From: Histomonas meleagridis
Taxonomy: Eukaryota > Parabasalia > Tritrichomonadida > Dientamoebidae
Direction of reading: 5' to 3'
Assembly (NCBI GenBank): GCA_020186115.1
Contig: WSYJ01000138.1
Span: 620,001 to 684,000 of the forward strand
Length of the DNA stretch: 64,000 bases
Below are positions 40,422 to 50,647 of the stretch, piece by piece. Made by a program: the position numbers and the translations under genes. Under the pieces are notes generated by a model. That model ran no database searches and was not told where the DNA came from. It saw nothing but the letters and a program-made list of their open reading frames with translations. Within the stretch, counting starts at the first letter, position 1. The number at the start of each line of letters is the position of its first letter.

Positions 40422-41621
40422 TTAAAGAAAATTTAAATAATTTAAAATTATATCACTGTTATTGATGTTAAATATTTTTTGTTCTAATATATATTTAACA
40501 AGTTCATGATTCCCTGATTCGATAGCTTTTAATAAAATATCATTTGGCATTTGATTATTTTCAAGAAAATATTTAACGAGATATAAATTCCCATCTTTTG
40601 CTGCTTGATTAATAATAATTTCATTGGCTTTTAATCCTTCTTTTTCTAGAAATGAAAATATTTCAAAGTTTCCATTGTTAATACATAAAATTCCTAAATT
40701 ATTGAGATCTTTAGTATTTTCATCTGATTTGTTTTCATAAATGTATTTAAATGCATCATTTCTATGAAATTCTATTGCTGCTTCAAATACACCTTCAAAG
40801 GGAATATTACTTTGTTCACATAAATGAATTATTTCCACATTTCCACCTGCAATTGCATGCTTCATTGTATGCGTCAAATCAGCATTATTCATAAGCAAAA
40901 ATCTAAAACATTTAATAGCTCCAAAAAATGCTGCGTAATCAATAATGGTAACATCATGTTTATTAAGAAATGAGCAGGTTTCATAAATTGAAGGTTTAAT
41001 TATTTTATTAAAATTGAAATTTGCTTCTGATGTTATTTCCTGAAGTTTTTCATTATCATCATTTCGAATTATTTTTGCAATTGCATCTGGATTATGTCCT
41101 TCTTCTATTAACCGCTTGTGAAGTTCCCAATCATTTCTTTTGATTTCATCAAAATTTTCACTGAAAGAAAATTGGTCATTGAAACGATTGCGTTCATAAT
41201 AATGTAAAAAATATCTCGTGGGAATATTCTTAATAACATTTTTATCGACCATATTTTGTTGAATCATTTTCTCTATGATATAATATGATTCGTATGTTTT
41301 AATTTTTAATATGTATCTTAGAAAATTTGTTATAACACTCGGATTATTGATATCAATTTCTTCTTCTTTTATTTGAATTAAATTTAAATAATTTAAATAT
41401 ATTTCAATCTTGTTTTTTTGTGAATGAAACGCAGAAAAAATAAATTTGCTTATGATTAAATTAAATGAATTTGGGAAAAGTTCATCAAATATTTCCATTG
41501 TTTTTACAACAGAAAAATCAAGGTTATCATTCTTTAAATTAAATATGATTTCTTTAAGTGAGGCAAAGACCTTAACATTATCAAGGCAACCCTCAAATTC
41601 AATTTTTCCACTATCATCCAT
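40422..41621 (-). CDS. DUF3447-type head of an ankyrin-repeat protein
   Basis: 399 residues from ATG 41619-41621; the frame extends six codons upstream but only to a TTG. It shares the landmarks NDWELHKRLIEEGHNPDAIA, IRNDDNEKLQEITS, IIDYAAFFGAIKCFRFLLMN and HAIAGGNVEIIHLCEQ with the other heads. Two further ankyrin-like segments follow (NNGNFEIFSFLEKEGLKAN, ESGNHELVKYILEQKIF). The frame ends at INNSDIILNYLNFL, which is the start of the same spacer found in the arrays, and the 27-unit array continues on the same strand. The head is therefore intact while its ankyrin part is interrupted exactly at the first spacer. Confidence 0.82.
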   Translation of the reverse strand: MDDSGKIEFEGCLDNVKVFASLKEIIFNLKNDNLDFSVVKTMEIFDELFPNSFNLIISKFIFSAFHSQKNKIEIYLNYLNLIQIKEEEIDINNPSVITNFLRYILKIKTYESYYIIEKMIQQNMVDKNVIKNIPTRYFLHYYERNRFNDQFSFSENFDEIKRNDWELHKRLIEEGHNPDAIAKIIRNDDNEKLQEITSEANFNFNKIIKPSIYETCSFLNKHDVTIIDYAAFFGAIKCFRFLLMNNADLTHTMKHAIAGGNVEIIHLCEQSNIPFEGVFEAAIEFHRNDAFKYIYENKSDENTKDLNNLGILCINNGNFEIFSFLEKEGLKANEIIINQAAKDGNLYLVKYFLENNQMPNDILLKAIESGNHELVKYILEQKIFNINNSDIILNYLNFL

Positions 41622-42205
41622 TTTTAAAAAAAATGTCAAAATTGACAGCTTTGTCAGCTTTTAAAAAAAGGACGTTAACCTCCTTAAAAAATGCTCTTAA
41701 CGAACTCCCAAAAATATCAGTCATTGGGTTCAATATATCATCATTTCTTTAAATGCTTATATCCTAATTGAACGCAAATCAAATATATTCAATAATATGA
41801 GAGACACTAAAATACAAATTAAATTTTTTAAATCAAAAAAAGCTCTCTATAGAATTATTAAGCACCCCTTATGTACCTTAACTTCTCGTTTCAATTACAC
41901 ATTGAGTTATTTTTGTTGGATGGATCCATATATGATAATGTATATCTTAACATTTATATTTTTTCTATAACCTTTTCTTAACTTAGAATATAAATTCCTT
42001 AACGTTTGGAAGTATTTATATTCGAAAATAATAGTATATAAGATAAATCACAAATGATCACTGATATGAAAATCATTTATTTTATTAAGTAAATTGTATT
42101 AAAATATTTGATATGTAAGTTTTTCATGTCTTTAATTTTTCGAAAAAGAAGTTTAAAATGCTATGTTTAATTAAATCGTGGAAGGATAAAAATGAATTGC
42201 TATTT
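41622..42205. other. AT-rich intergenic region
   Basis: Upstream of the DUF3447 gene (minus) and downstream of the third MFS copy. No gene or repeat seen. Confidence 0.5.
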
Positions 42206-42420
42206 TGAATCTTTTTAATAATGCATTCAACAAATTTTGTTGTTTTCTGATTTTGGAAATATTTTGGAGTTATGAAAGTGAAATAATTTTTAAAGTTTTA
42301 ATGTAATTTCATTATTAATTTTTGTATAAAAAGAAATTTTATATATTATAAGCAATGATGAATTCACAGTCGGAAAATTTATATAAATTGCTTAAGTAAA
42401 ACAAAAAGATTAAATTTTTA

Positions 42421-43221
42421 TTAGTTGTTAATACTTTTTTGTTTCTTTGCTTCTTTTCCTTTCATCAATAACAAAATCAATGTCAGTAAAGTAACCAACG
42501 AAATGAACACATTTGCAACCTTAAATATTACTATCACGTCAGCATCTTTTAATAACATCAAAATTATCGAAACACATGCAGAAGTTGGTACTCTCAATAA
42601 TCCCAAGATATAACCACGCACATCTTTAGGGTAAGTATTAGCTCGAAGTATACGCATGAAAGTTCCTGCGCCCCCATCACTTATCGCAGCGATTACATAA
42701 CATGTGAAAACAACATTTTTATTATCGAAAAAAATCACAATTCCATACATACAAAACGTATAAAAAAGATAACAAATAAATAAAACATTTTTCTGTGAAA
42801 ACATGTTTGAAAAAGCGCCGAATATCTGTGCTCCATTCATAAGCGCTAAACTACTTGTAGTATTCATTTGTGACAACGGAAGTTTTTCCTTTTTATCAAC
42901 TTGATGAATTCGTAACCAACGCGGTGTATATAATAAAACAAATGTATTATAAAGAAAATCAATAAGTAAAACAAGCGTCAATTCTTTCGATTGTTGGATA
43001 TGATGGAAAATAAGTTTAACCGCTTGTAAGTAACTTTGTTTACGTGTTTTGATTTCTTTGTTTTTAGTTTCAGGTAAAAAGAAATAAATTATTATCGAAG
43101 AAATGAAAAACATACATGTTGGCATCACAACGCTAATTTGAGAACTCTTGAAACCAAATCTAAGTATCTTTGATATACATATGAACCTTGAAATGTAAAT
43201 CCAAGAATAGTAAACAAACAA
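42421..43221 (-). pseudogene. MFS transporter pseudogene, copy B (internal deletion)
   Basis: Same internal N-terminal deletion as copy A, but the C-terminal frame is continuous for about 230 codons (FISSIIIYFFLPETKNKE to the end at LMKGKEAKK). This is because the A-run and T-run near 42707-42720 have the shorter lengths. Upstream of the deletion junction the frame runs only through remnants of the first membrane segments, and there is no ATG in a sensible place. It could at most encode the C-terminal six or seven membrane spans, so it is treated as a pseudogene. Confidence 0.8.
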
Positions 43222-43665
43222 AATGTCGGATCTGGAAATTATTGAGCTATGTTGATTTTTGCCTTTTAGATTTAAACCACTTAACTAACTTCATGATAAA
43301 TAATTTTTATTATTCCAGAAATAATCTCATATACTACCAAACTCATGAGTACTTATATGACTTTACGTTTTTATCTCTTTCTTTCTCAATTTTTTAGTCT
43401 TCGACAATACATTATAACAAACTCACTAAAAATAATTAAAGCTATAAGAGTGTTCCAATAGTTACTATGGTGAGAATTAAAATATATCTTTGCTTGTCAT
43501 TATTCTAGATGTTTTTGTGAAATTTTTTTGATATCTTAGGATTTGATTTTGTTTTGAAGAAAAATAAAACCAAAATCAGAATATGAAAAATGTAAACTGC
43601 TTAAAAATGATCTTTCAGGAGTACGATACATATCGTTCATTTGAAATCAAAAAAGTTACATTTTA
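43222..43665. other. Spacer inside the duplicated block
   Basis: Divergent spacer between the MFS pseudogene and the DUF3447 gene, also present in copy A at about 25691-26064. No gene seen. CATATCGTTCATTTG precedes the DUF3447 start. Confidence 0.6.
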
Positions 43666-44693
43666 ATGACTGAAAGCACACAAACACTTGAATCAGAAAA
43701 TGAAGCGAATAATACATCAACTAATAACCAATCTGTACATATGCAAAATTTGATTTCTTTAGAACAGGTTATATTTAATCTTACAGAAAAAAACCTTGAA
43801 ATTTCTGTTGCAAAAACAATGAATTTATTTGATAAAGATTTTCCTTTTACATTTAATTATTGTATAATTGTTTTAATTTATTCAGCATTTTCATCTCAAA
43901 GAGAATCAATCCAAACATATTTCAATTTTTTCAAGAAATTTAAACACAAGAAGAAGCAATTGTTCACAACAATCCAAAAATTATTGAAATTTTTACTAAT
44001 TATATATCAGAATTTAATACACAAGAGACATATTATATCATTGAAAAAATGATTGAAAATGAATTAATTAATATAAATATTACCAATAACTTTCATACCA
44101 ATTATTTTTCACATTATAAAACTGAAGAAGAAAATAAGAAAAACGATTCTAAAGATTTATTCAATGAAAAATTTAAAAATAATTATGAAAAATTATCAAA
44201 GAATGATTGGGAACTTCATAAGCAATTAGTTAAAGAAGGAGTTAATCCGAATGAAATATCAAAAATCATTCGAAATGATGATATAGAGAAACTTCAAGAA
44301 ATATCAACACAAGAAGATTTTGATTTTAATCAAATCATTAAACCATCACTTTATGAACGATATTCATTTATTAACAAAGAAAATGTTACATTAATTGATT
44401 TTGCAGCATTTTTTGGAGCAATTCAATGTTTTAAATATTTATTAATGAATAATGCAAAAGTCGAAAACACAGGTAAATATGCAATTGCAGGTGGAAATCT
44501 TGAAATTATTTATTTATGTGAACAAAATCACAATATTACAAAAATCAACATCCAAGTTATGAAACAATTTCAAATTTTATCTTTGTTTGTTGTTCATTTC
44601 AAAGAATTTGTACATCTACAATTATTTGAAAAACAGGTATTCTATTGGAACACGCCCAAAGCTATGAACCAAGGGTATGATTTTAATTCTTAA
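43666..44693 (+). pseudogene. DUF3447 head, copy B, frameshifted and without ankyrin array
   Basis: The frame from ATG 43666 runs 128 codons. Homology to the other heads changes frame near 43945, so the DUF3447 part continues from about 43950 to 44530 in another frame (NNPKIIEIF, ETYYIIEKMIENEL, NDWELHKQLVKEGVNPNEI, LIDFAAFFGAIQCFKYLLMN, YAIAGGNLEIIYLCEQN). The last ~55 codons (to 44693) no longer resemble the family. No ankyrin units follow. The first frameshift is shared with copy A, so it is old or both copies carry the same error. The sequence beyond 44130 exists only here. Confidence 0.8.
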
Positions 44694-44821
44694 ATATAAC
44701 AACTGGTCACCAAGATCTGGTTCACATTTGGTCGTTGTATAATCGTTATTGATAATTCAAATGAAACCGTTTTTTGCACAGAAAATATTTTCTCTATTCA
44801 ATTCGCAATTTATACAAAACT

Positions 44822-46237
44822 ATGAACTCTTTGCAGGGGAAAAATATCAACAGAATTACATTTGTTGAAAAATCTTTCGAAACAAAAGAGGCCACTATGT
44901 GGACAGGAATACTAGATGAAACAAAAGGTAAAGTTTCAATTAAAGTGATTCCAAAAATGACATCGAAAAAGGCACACCTTCAATTAAATAGTGTCAAACA
45001 GGAAATATCTGTTCTCCAGGAATCAACACATCCATTAATTTCAACCTTTATAACAAGTTTTGAAGATGAACAAAATTATTACATATGCCAAGAACACCTT
45101 CCAACTAAAACTCTAACACAACATATACAAGAAAAAGGAACTCTTGCGGAAACAGACGCCCGTCACTTCTTTTGTGAGTTATTTGTTATCATTGAATATC
45201 TACATAAAAACAGAAAAATTTTCTTAAGAAGCTTAAGCACAGATAGTATTGTCATAGACGCAAACGACAACATTAGAATTTTTGACTTTAGTGATTCTAT
45301 AAAAATCGAAAAAGATTCTGAAATTTATCATGACGTATGCGGTCAAATTGAATACTCACCACCCGAAATGCTCAAAGACCTAGGCTATTCCAAAGAAATT
45401 GATTTATGGTATTTAGCCGTCATCTTATATAAGATGGTAACTGGCTCACCACCATTCACAGGCAAAACTAACACCGAAATTTCTGAACACATTAAGTACA
45501 AAGAAGCTCGCTTTCCACCAAATTTAAGTAATAGTCTAGTTGATCTTCTCAACCAAATGCTTCAAAAAAGCCCACTATCACGGCCTTCCATTGATAACAT
45601 CAAGAAGCATTCGTGGTTTTCCCTCACAGAGTATTTCCTAATTTCGCGCCTGAGCAAGGAGAAGCTAAGTTGGTCATCTGACATACTAACCGCCTATATC
45701 GGCGGCGGTTATCAAGAAAAACCGCTTCGAGACCAAATCGAAAGAAACGAATACGGATTTGAGCGAATTATCTATCAAAGCATCAAATCATCGCAAAAAG
45801 AGAAGTTTATCAAGGACACTCTTACAGGTGCAATACCAGTATCAACCAATAGTAATGTTATCAAGCGTCGTGCATCATTAATCACTAAATCTCCAACAAA
45901 CTTAAATGCGCGTGAAGCATTTCCTAAAAGAGTTGTCGCACGACCAAAGGAACCGACAGAAAAAGAGCCATTTCCATCATTTGCCAATAACAACAATAAT
46001 AATAATAACGTTAATAAAGCACAAAATATTACTTTCACACACTCGGAGTCGGAACAGCCTTTGGCGGCTTTTCCAAAATTCGCCGAAACAGCCCTAACAC
46101 ATGTGAAATCTTCTGGAAGATTTAACATGAAACCAAGAACGACTGTGCAAATCGGCGCAAGGAGGACTTCGATTTCGCCTTTGTCACCAAAGCAAACACT
46201 GATTAAGGGCGTAATGTTTGCTCCAAATGAAAGATAA
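44822..46237 (+). CDS. Protein kinase-like protein, probable pseudokinase
   Basis: 471 residues from ATG 44822 (MNSLQGKNINRI); the frame upstream offers only a TTG. The kinase-like fold spans about 12-275: VSIKVIPK with the beta-3 Lys41, helix C Glu61, and YSPPEMLKDLGYSKEIDLWYL as the APE/helix F region. The HRD-loop reads FLRSLSTDSI (134-143): the catalytic Asp is Ser137 and the Lys and Asn that follow are also lost. DFG is DFS (155-157). ATP binding is possible but phosphotransfer unlikely. The domain otherwise looks CAMK/AMPK-like. The C-terminal ~190 residues are low complexity with an Asn-run and basic Ser/Pro motifs (RRASLITKSPTN, RRTSISPLSPK) that look like phosphorylation sites. Confidence 0.8.
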   Translation: MNSLQGKNINRITFVEKSFETKEATMWTGILDETKGKVSIKVIPKMTSKKAHLQLNSVKQEISVLQESTHPLISTFITSFEDEQNYYICQEHLPTKTLTQHIQEKGTLAETDARHFFCELFVIIEYLHKNRKIFLRSLSTDSIVIDANDNIRIFDFSDSIKIEKDSEIYHDVCGQIEYSPPEMLKDLGYSKEIDLWYLAVILYKMVTGSPPFTGKTNTEISEHIKYKEARFPPNLSNSLVDLLNQMLQKSPLSRPSIDNIKKHSWFSLTEYFLISRLSKEKLSWSSDILTAYIGGGYQEKPLRDQIERNEYGFERIIYQSIKSSQKEKFIKDTLTGAIPVSTNSNVIKRRASLITKSPTNLNAREAFPKRVVARPKEPTEKEPFPSFANNNNNNNNVNKAQNITFTHSESEQPLAAFPKFAETALTHVKSSGRFNMKPRTTVQIGARRTSISPLSPKQTLIKGVMFAPNER

Positions 46238-46981
46238 TTAAAAGAAAAAAAACGGAACTGTTTAAATGTGATAATAAATAAACTAATTCCGAAAAGTTGT
46301 TTTTTTCCCGCTTATGAATAAGAAAACACTATTTTAATATAAACATTTTTATAAAAACATGTTCGTTTGATTTATGTGAATATGAAATAATGTAAATAAC
46401 AATGAGCATATAAAAATAAAATAATTAGAATAAACTATAAAAATGTTAATATATTCCAAATGCATTTTTGAAAAATACACTCACGAATCATAACTTATAT
46501 GAAAGAATTGTTTTGTTTATTAAATAGATTATAATTTTTTATGATTTCTAAAGCATTGAAGTAATTACATAATTAAACTACAATTTCTTGTCATCCTAAT
46601 TACTAGTTTTATTCATTTAATCTACGATCAATCATTAATTTTAATAAATACATCGACAAAATCTTATTTATTAATATTAATATTAATAAAAATCTTGGAG
46701 ATAAAATCAGAAATTTTTAATACTTTTTACAGATCGGACAAAATAAAATAAATACTTTGTAATATTTTTAGATATGTTTCCGAAAGAACCACGTGTTTTT
46801 ATTTTTATTCAAGACAATTTTTTCCTTCAACATCATGAAGAAAATGTTGCCGATAAGAACAAAACGCCTTCTAACGATAAAAAAACCGAAATAATGATCA
46901 CAAAAACTCGAAGGTGCTTTGTGTCGAGTTTTTGAATGGCAACGATAAATTCAAATTCAAAAAGCCGATAAAAACCAAATA
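46238..46981. other. AT-rich intergenic region
   Basis: Between two same-strand genes. No gene, RNA or repeat recognised. Confidence 0.5.
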
Positions 46982-49360
46982 ATGCTTGGCGAGAAGATTG
47001 TCGATTTAAGCCAATTTCAAAAAGAAGAAGAAATAGAAAACACACCATTCATTCACGTTTACAAAGGAATCGATACAAAGACAAATGAACCAGTTGCGTT
47101 AAATGAATATTCAGCCGATAAATTTAACTCACAAATACAAATGAAATTTTTAAATAGAATTCAAACTCTTTCTAAGATAGCTTATCCAACTGTTGAACAA
47201 CTTGTAGGATTCACTTTACCGACAGCATCAAAATCCGAACCACCAACAATTGTTACGAAATTTATGAACAACGGTACCCTTAAATCCGTTGCAACCGGAC
47301 AATATTTCAGATTTACACCATCACAACAAATGAAATTAATGTATGGAATTGCATCAGGACTTAAATATTTACATAACCAGGGTATTGTTCATGGTAGCCT
47401 TGACATATCAAAGATTTCTATTAATGATAAATTTGAACCATTAATTATTGGTGTATCTTCATATGAGAATGACAACGATCAATTTGACATATACAAAGCA
47501 CCTGAAATGTACACTCCTGGCAATACCATTACAGAGAAAGCTGATATTTATTCATTTGCGTTCATATGTTATTTCATTCTTTTTGGTGATTCATCACTTC
47601 AAAACTCATTTAATTCGATCCAAAGTGTTCTCCAAGGCCAACGACCACCAGTTCCATCCAATCTTCCATATCATTATCAACAATTTTTCCAGTCATGTTG
47701 GTCCACAGATCCTTCCCAACGTCCCAGCATTGACACGGTACTTGAGAAATTATCTCAACCCGAATTTGACATCTCATCTGGTGATGTTACATATGTTCAA
47801 TTTCTCGAAAAACTTCGTCTTGTACCAGTTGGTGCACCACAAGATGCGAATACGTATCTTTTATTAGGAAAACAATACTATACAGGCACTGGCGGTACTA
47901 AAAACGAACATAAAGCAGCCAAATACTTCAAAAAAGCAGCGGACTTAGGTAATTCATGTGGCCAATTTCGATATGGCTTTTGTTTATTATATGGCAAAGG
48001 TGTTAATACTGATTTCCGCGAAGCAGCACGATTCTTTAAGTTATCAGCGGACCAAAACTATTCATATGGACAATTATACTATGGCTTATGTCTTAAATCA
48101 GGCGATGGCGTTGAACGTAATCCACAATTAGCCATGAATTACTTTAGTATGGCTGCCAACAATCATAACTTAGAAGCCATTATCGAAATAGGCAAATGTT
48201 ACATGAAAGGAATTGGAGTAGAGAAAGATCAATCGAAAGGTGCTCAATGTTATTACCAAGCAGCGCAAGAAGGAAGTGTTAAAGCTATCCGTAAGTTTGG
48301 CTTATGTTGGATCAAAGGCATTGGCGTTGAAGCTAATCAAGAAAGTGGACAAGAGTTTGTTTGTAAGGCGGCGTTATATGGCGATGTTAAAGCGCAAATA
48401 TTCATTGCAGATAACTTATTGAAGCATAAGATGTACAATGATGCGTATAAGTTCTATTTATTAGGAGCGCAACAAAACAATGCACATTGTGAATATAAAT
48501 ATGCGCAAGGCATTATGAAGAAACGTATTAAAGATGACGTATCAGTTGCACGTGAATATTATCGATTAGCATCTGAACAAAAACATACAAAAGCTATGAT
48601 GAAGTTTGCTGGTTCATATTTACCAGAAGACTCCGAAAAGCGTAAAGAGATTATACAAGCAGCAGCAGAGAATGGTAATACAAAAGCCCAATTATTAATG
48701 GCACAGAACTTACAATCATCAAACAAAGCACAATCAATAGCATACTTAGAAAAGGCGGCAGAGAATGGAGATCCAAACGCGCAGTTACAATATGGTATTA
48801 AGTTGTTGAATGGCGATGGAGTACAAACAGATAAAATAATCGGATTCGAATACATTCGAATGAGTGCACAAGCAGGTAATGTGAATGCAACTGCACAATT
48901 AGGATTATGTTTCATGAATGGAAATGGATGTAAGAAGAACCCAAAGGCTGGAGCGAAGTTATTAGGAAAAGCTGCTGAAGCGGGTAATGTCGTAGGTATC
49001 ATTGGATATGCACATTGTCTCGATCAAGGAATTGGAGTGAAGAAGAACGTGAATTTGGCATTGAACTATTGGAGTAAATTAGTGGACTTGGGGCACCCCG
49101 AGGGATACTATATGTACGGAATGTACTTGAAAAATGGTACCGGAATAGCAAAGAATAAGGAAAACGCAAGAACAAATTTGATAAAGGCAGCCGAAATGGG
49201 GCACCCCGCGGCATGCTTGGAATATGGAAAGTACCTGGAAAGAGGCGATGGAGTGAAGGTCGACATGGAGAAGGCTAAGCAAATGTACCAGTTCGCAATA
49301 GACCATAACGTGGCACAGGCAAAGGAATGCATGGCGAAGCTGATGAAGAAGATGAAGTGA
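46982..49360 (+). CDS. Pseudokinase with Sel1-like repeats
   Basis: 792 residues from ATG 46982. Residues about 12-265 have a TKL-like kinase fold: IASGLKYLHNQGIVHGSLDI, then YKAPEMYTP and EKADIYSFAFICYFILFG, and CWSTDPSQRPSIDTVLEKL. The beta-3 Lys is Asn41 (VALNEY), HRD is H-G-S (137-139), and DFG is replaced by an IGV-type sequence near 156-158, so all three catalytic signatures are missing. From about 288 to 790 run about a dozen Sel1-like repeats of ~36 residues (AAKYFKKAADLGNSCGQFRY, GKGVNTD and similar). Sel1 repeats form a right-handed superhelix for protein binding. The protein is probably a signalling scaffold. The last ~90 codons are notably richer in G and C at third positions than the first part. 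Confidence 0.85.
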   Translation: MLGEKIVDLSQFQKEEEIENTPFIHVYKGIDTKTNEPVALNEYSADKFNSQIQMKFLNRIQTLSKIAYPTVEQLVGFTLPTASKSEPPTIVTKFMNNGTLKSVATGQYFRFTPSQQMKLMYGIASGLKYLHNQGIVHGSLDISKISINDKFEPLIIGVSSYENDNDQFDIYKAPEMYTPGNTITEKADIYSFAFICYFILFGDSSLQNSFNSIQSVLQGQRPPVPSNLPYHYQQFFQSCWSTDPSQRPSIDTVLEKLSQPEFDISSGDVTYVQFLEKLRLVPVGAPQDANTYLLLGKQYYTGTGGTKNEHKAAKYFKKAADLGNSCGQFRYGFCLLYGKGVNTDFREAARFFKLSADQNYSYGQLYYGLCLKSGDGVERNPQLAMNYFSMAANNHNLEAIIEIGKCYMKGIGVEKDQSKGAQCYYQAAQEGSVKAIRKFGLCWIKGIGVEANQESGQEFVCKAALYGDVKAQIFIADNLLKHKMYNDAYKFYLLGAQQNNAHCEYKYAQGIMKKRIKDDVSVAREYYRLASEQKHTKAMMKFAGSYLPEDSEKRKEIIQAAAENGNTKAQLLMAQNLQSSNKAQSIAYLEKAAENGDPNAQLQYGIKLLNGDGVQTDKIIGFEYIRMSAQAGNVNATAQLGLCFMNGNGCKKNPKAGAKLLGKAAEAGNVVGIIGYAHCLDQGIGVKKNVNLALNYWSKLVDLGHPEGYYMYGMYLKNGTGIAKNKENARTNLIKAAEMGHPAACLEYGKYLERGDGVKVDMEKAKQMYQFAIDHNVAQAKECMAKLMKKMK

Positions 49361-49410
49361 ATAAAGTGAAATTAATTCATTTGTATCAAATCAAAATGTG
49401 TTAATGAAAC

Positions 49411-49760
49411 GAATGTGTAATCAATGAAATAGCAATGTATCGAATGAATGTGTAATCAATGAAATGGCAATGTATCGAATGAATGTGTAATCAATGAAAT
49501 GGCAATGTATCGAATGAATGTGTAATCAATGAAATAGCAATGTATCGAATGAATGTGTAATCAATGAAATGGCAATGTATCGAATGAATGTGTAATCAAT
49601 GAAATGGCAATGTATCGAATGAATGTGTAATCAATGAAATGGCAATGTATCGAATGAATGTGTAATCAATGAAATAGCAATGTATCGAATGAATGTGTAA
49701 TCAATGAAATGGCAATGTATCGAATGAATGTGTAATCAATGAAATAGCAATGTATCAAAA
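49411..49760 (+). repeat. Minisatellite: ten 35-bp units
   Basis: Unit GAATGTGTAATCAATGAAAT followed by RGCAATGTATCGAAT, where R is A or G. The ten units read A,G,G,A,G,G,G,A,G,A at the variable base and are otherwise identical except for the end of the last. It starts about 50 bp after the stop of the Sel1-repeat gene, so it probably lies in that gene's 3' untranslated region or just beyond. Degenerate pieces (AATGTGTTAATGAAA) flank it on both sides. Confidence 0.97.
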
Positions 49761-50319
49761 TGAATGAATAATTGATGTGCGATATATTGCATAGTTTCAT
49801 TTGGAATAAGCCAAAATGTGTTAATGAAATGAATAAAGGAATTAATGAAAGTGCATTAATGCATCAAATGAATAAAATGAATGAGTAAAGTTATTGTATA
49901 TTCAAATGAGTAATCATTAATTTATTATTTAATTTGTAATATGAAATGTTAGCAAAAAATATAACATATTAAGAATGGTACAGAATTATATTGAAATAAA
50001 TAAAATGATTGATTAATTTTTATTTATGATCATCTTTTTCGTTGAATCAGCCACATAATTTAAAGAGGTAAATTTCGAAATTCATATAAAAGAGATAAAG
50101 TTGTTTAAAAACGGATTTCAAAAATTTAAATTTTACAAATCAAAAAGTGAATTTCATATATCCACCAAATAATTATAAAATTTCTAAAAAAAGTATTTTT
50201 TATTACTCAACATATTATATTTAACGATTTTTTTTTTATTTTTTTTATTTTATGAGATATATTATTTTTTTTTCATTACGTAGCGAACAAGTTAATAATG
50301 TCATTTTTATCATCAGAAG
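49761..50319. other. AT-rich intergenic region
   Basis: Contains degenerate minisatellite-like words to about 49915 and then plain AT-rich DNA with long T-runs (about 50225-50275). No gene seen. Confidence 0.55.
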
Positions 50320-50647
50320 GGAAAATTACAAATATTATTTTGAAACATAAATTTCATGAAACAAACAGTTTTATTTCTGAACTCATCGATTTCTTTTTCA
50401 AGTAATAATTTTGCGATTTCATCATGGTTTTTTACAGCAGCAGCAAAAATTGGAGATTGAAACCATTTAAACAAATTTTAAATATTATTTTTACACACCA
50501 CATCAACAAAACAAACATCTTTACAATTAAAATCAATATCTCCTTGTTCAAGAAGTAATTTCACGATATCTAAATAACCATAATTCGATGCCAAAAAAAT
50601 TGCAGTTTGAAACAACTTGAATAATTTCCAAATATTATTTTGAATTT
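50320..50647 (-). repeat. Short ankyrin array of two degraded units
   Basis: Minus-strand units with T-A-L landmark positions near 50604 and 50454 (150 bp apart) follow the DUF3447 head below. The spacer core AATAATATTTGGAAATTATT is present directly after the head. The second unit has only partial ankyrin similarity and the array fades out near 50320. Confidence 0.75.

Larger units (their letters stand above)
42206..44130. repeat. Segmental duplication, copy B
   Basis: 42353-44130 matches 24751-26530. 42206-42352 additionally matches 22549-22695 downstream of the full MFS gene, so copy B keeps more of the ancestral 3' flank than copy A. This implies the order full MFS locus, then deleted copy B type, then copy A. 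Confidence 0.88.

Noticed and set aside
42425-42613. Plus-strand 62-codon frames repeated in all three MFS copies
   Set aside because: They are the antisense of the conserved MFS C-terminus and are repeated only because the DNA is duplicated.
48559-49332. Several long minus-strand frames over the Sel1-repeat gene
   Set aside because: Antisense shadows caused by the repeat structure and base composition of the plus-strand gene.
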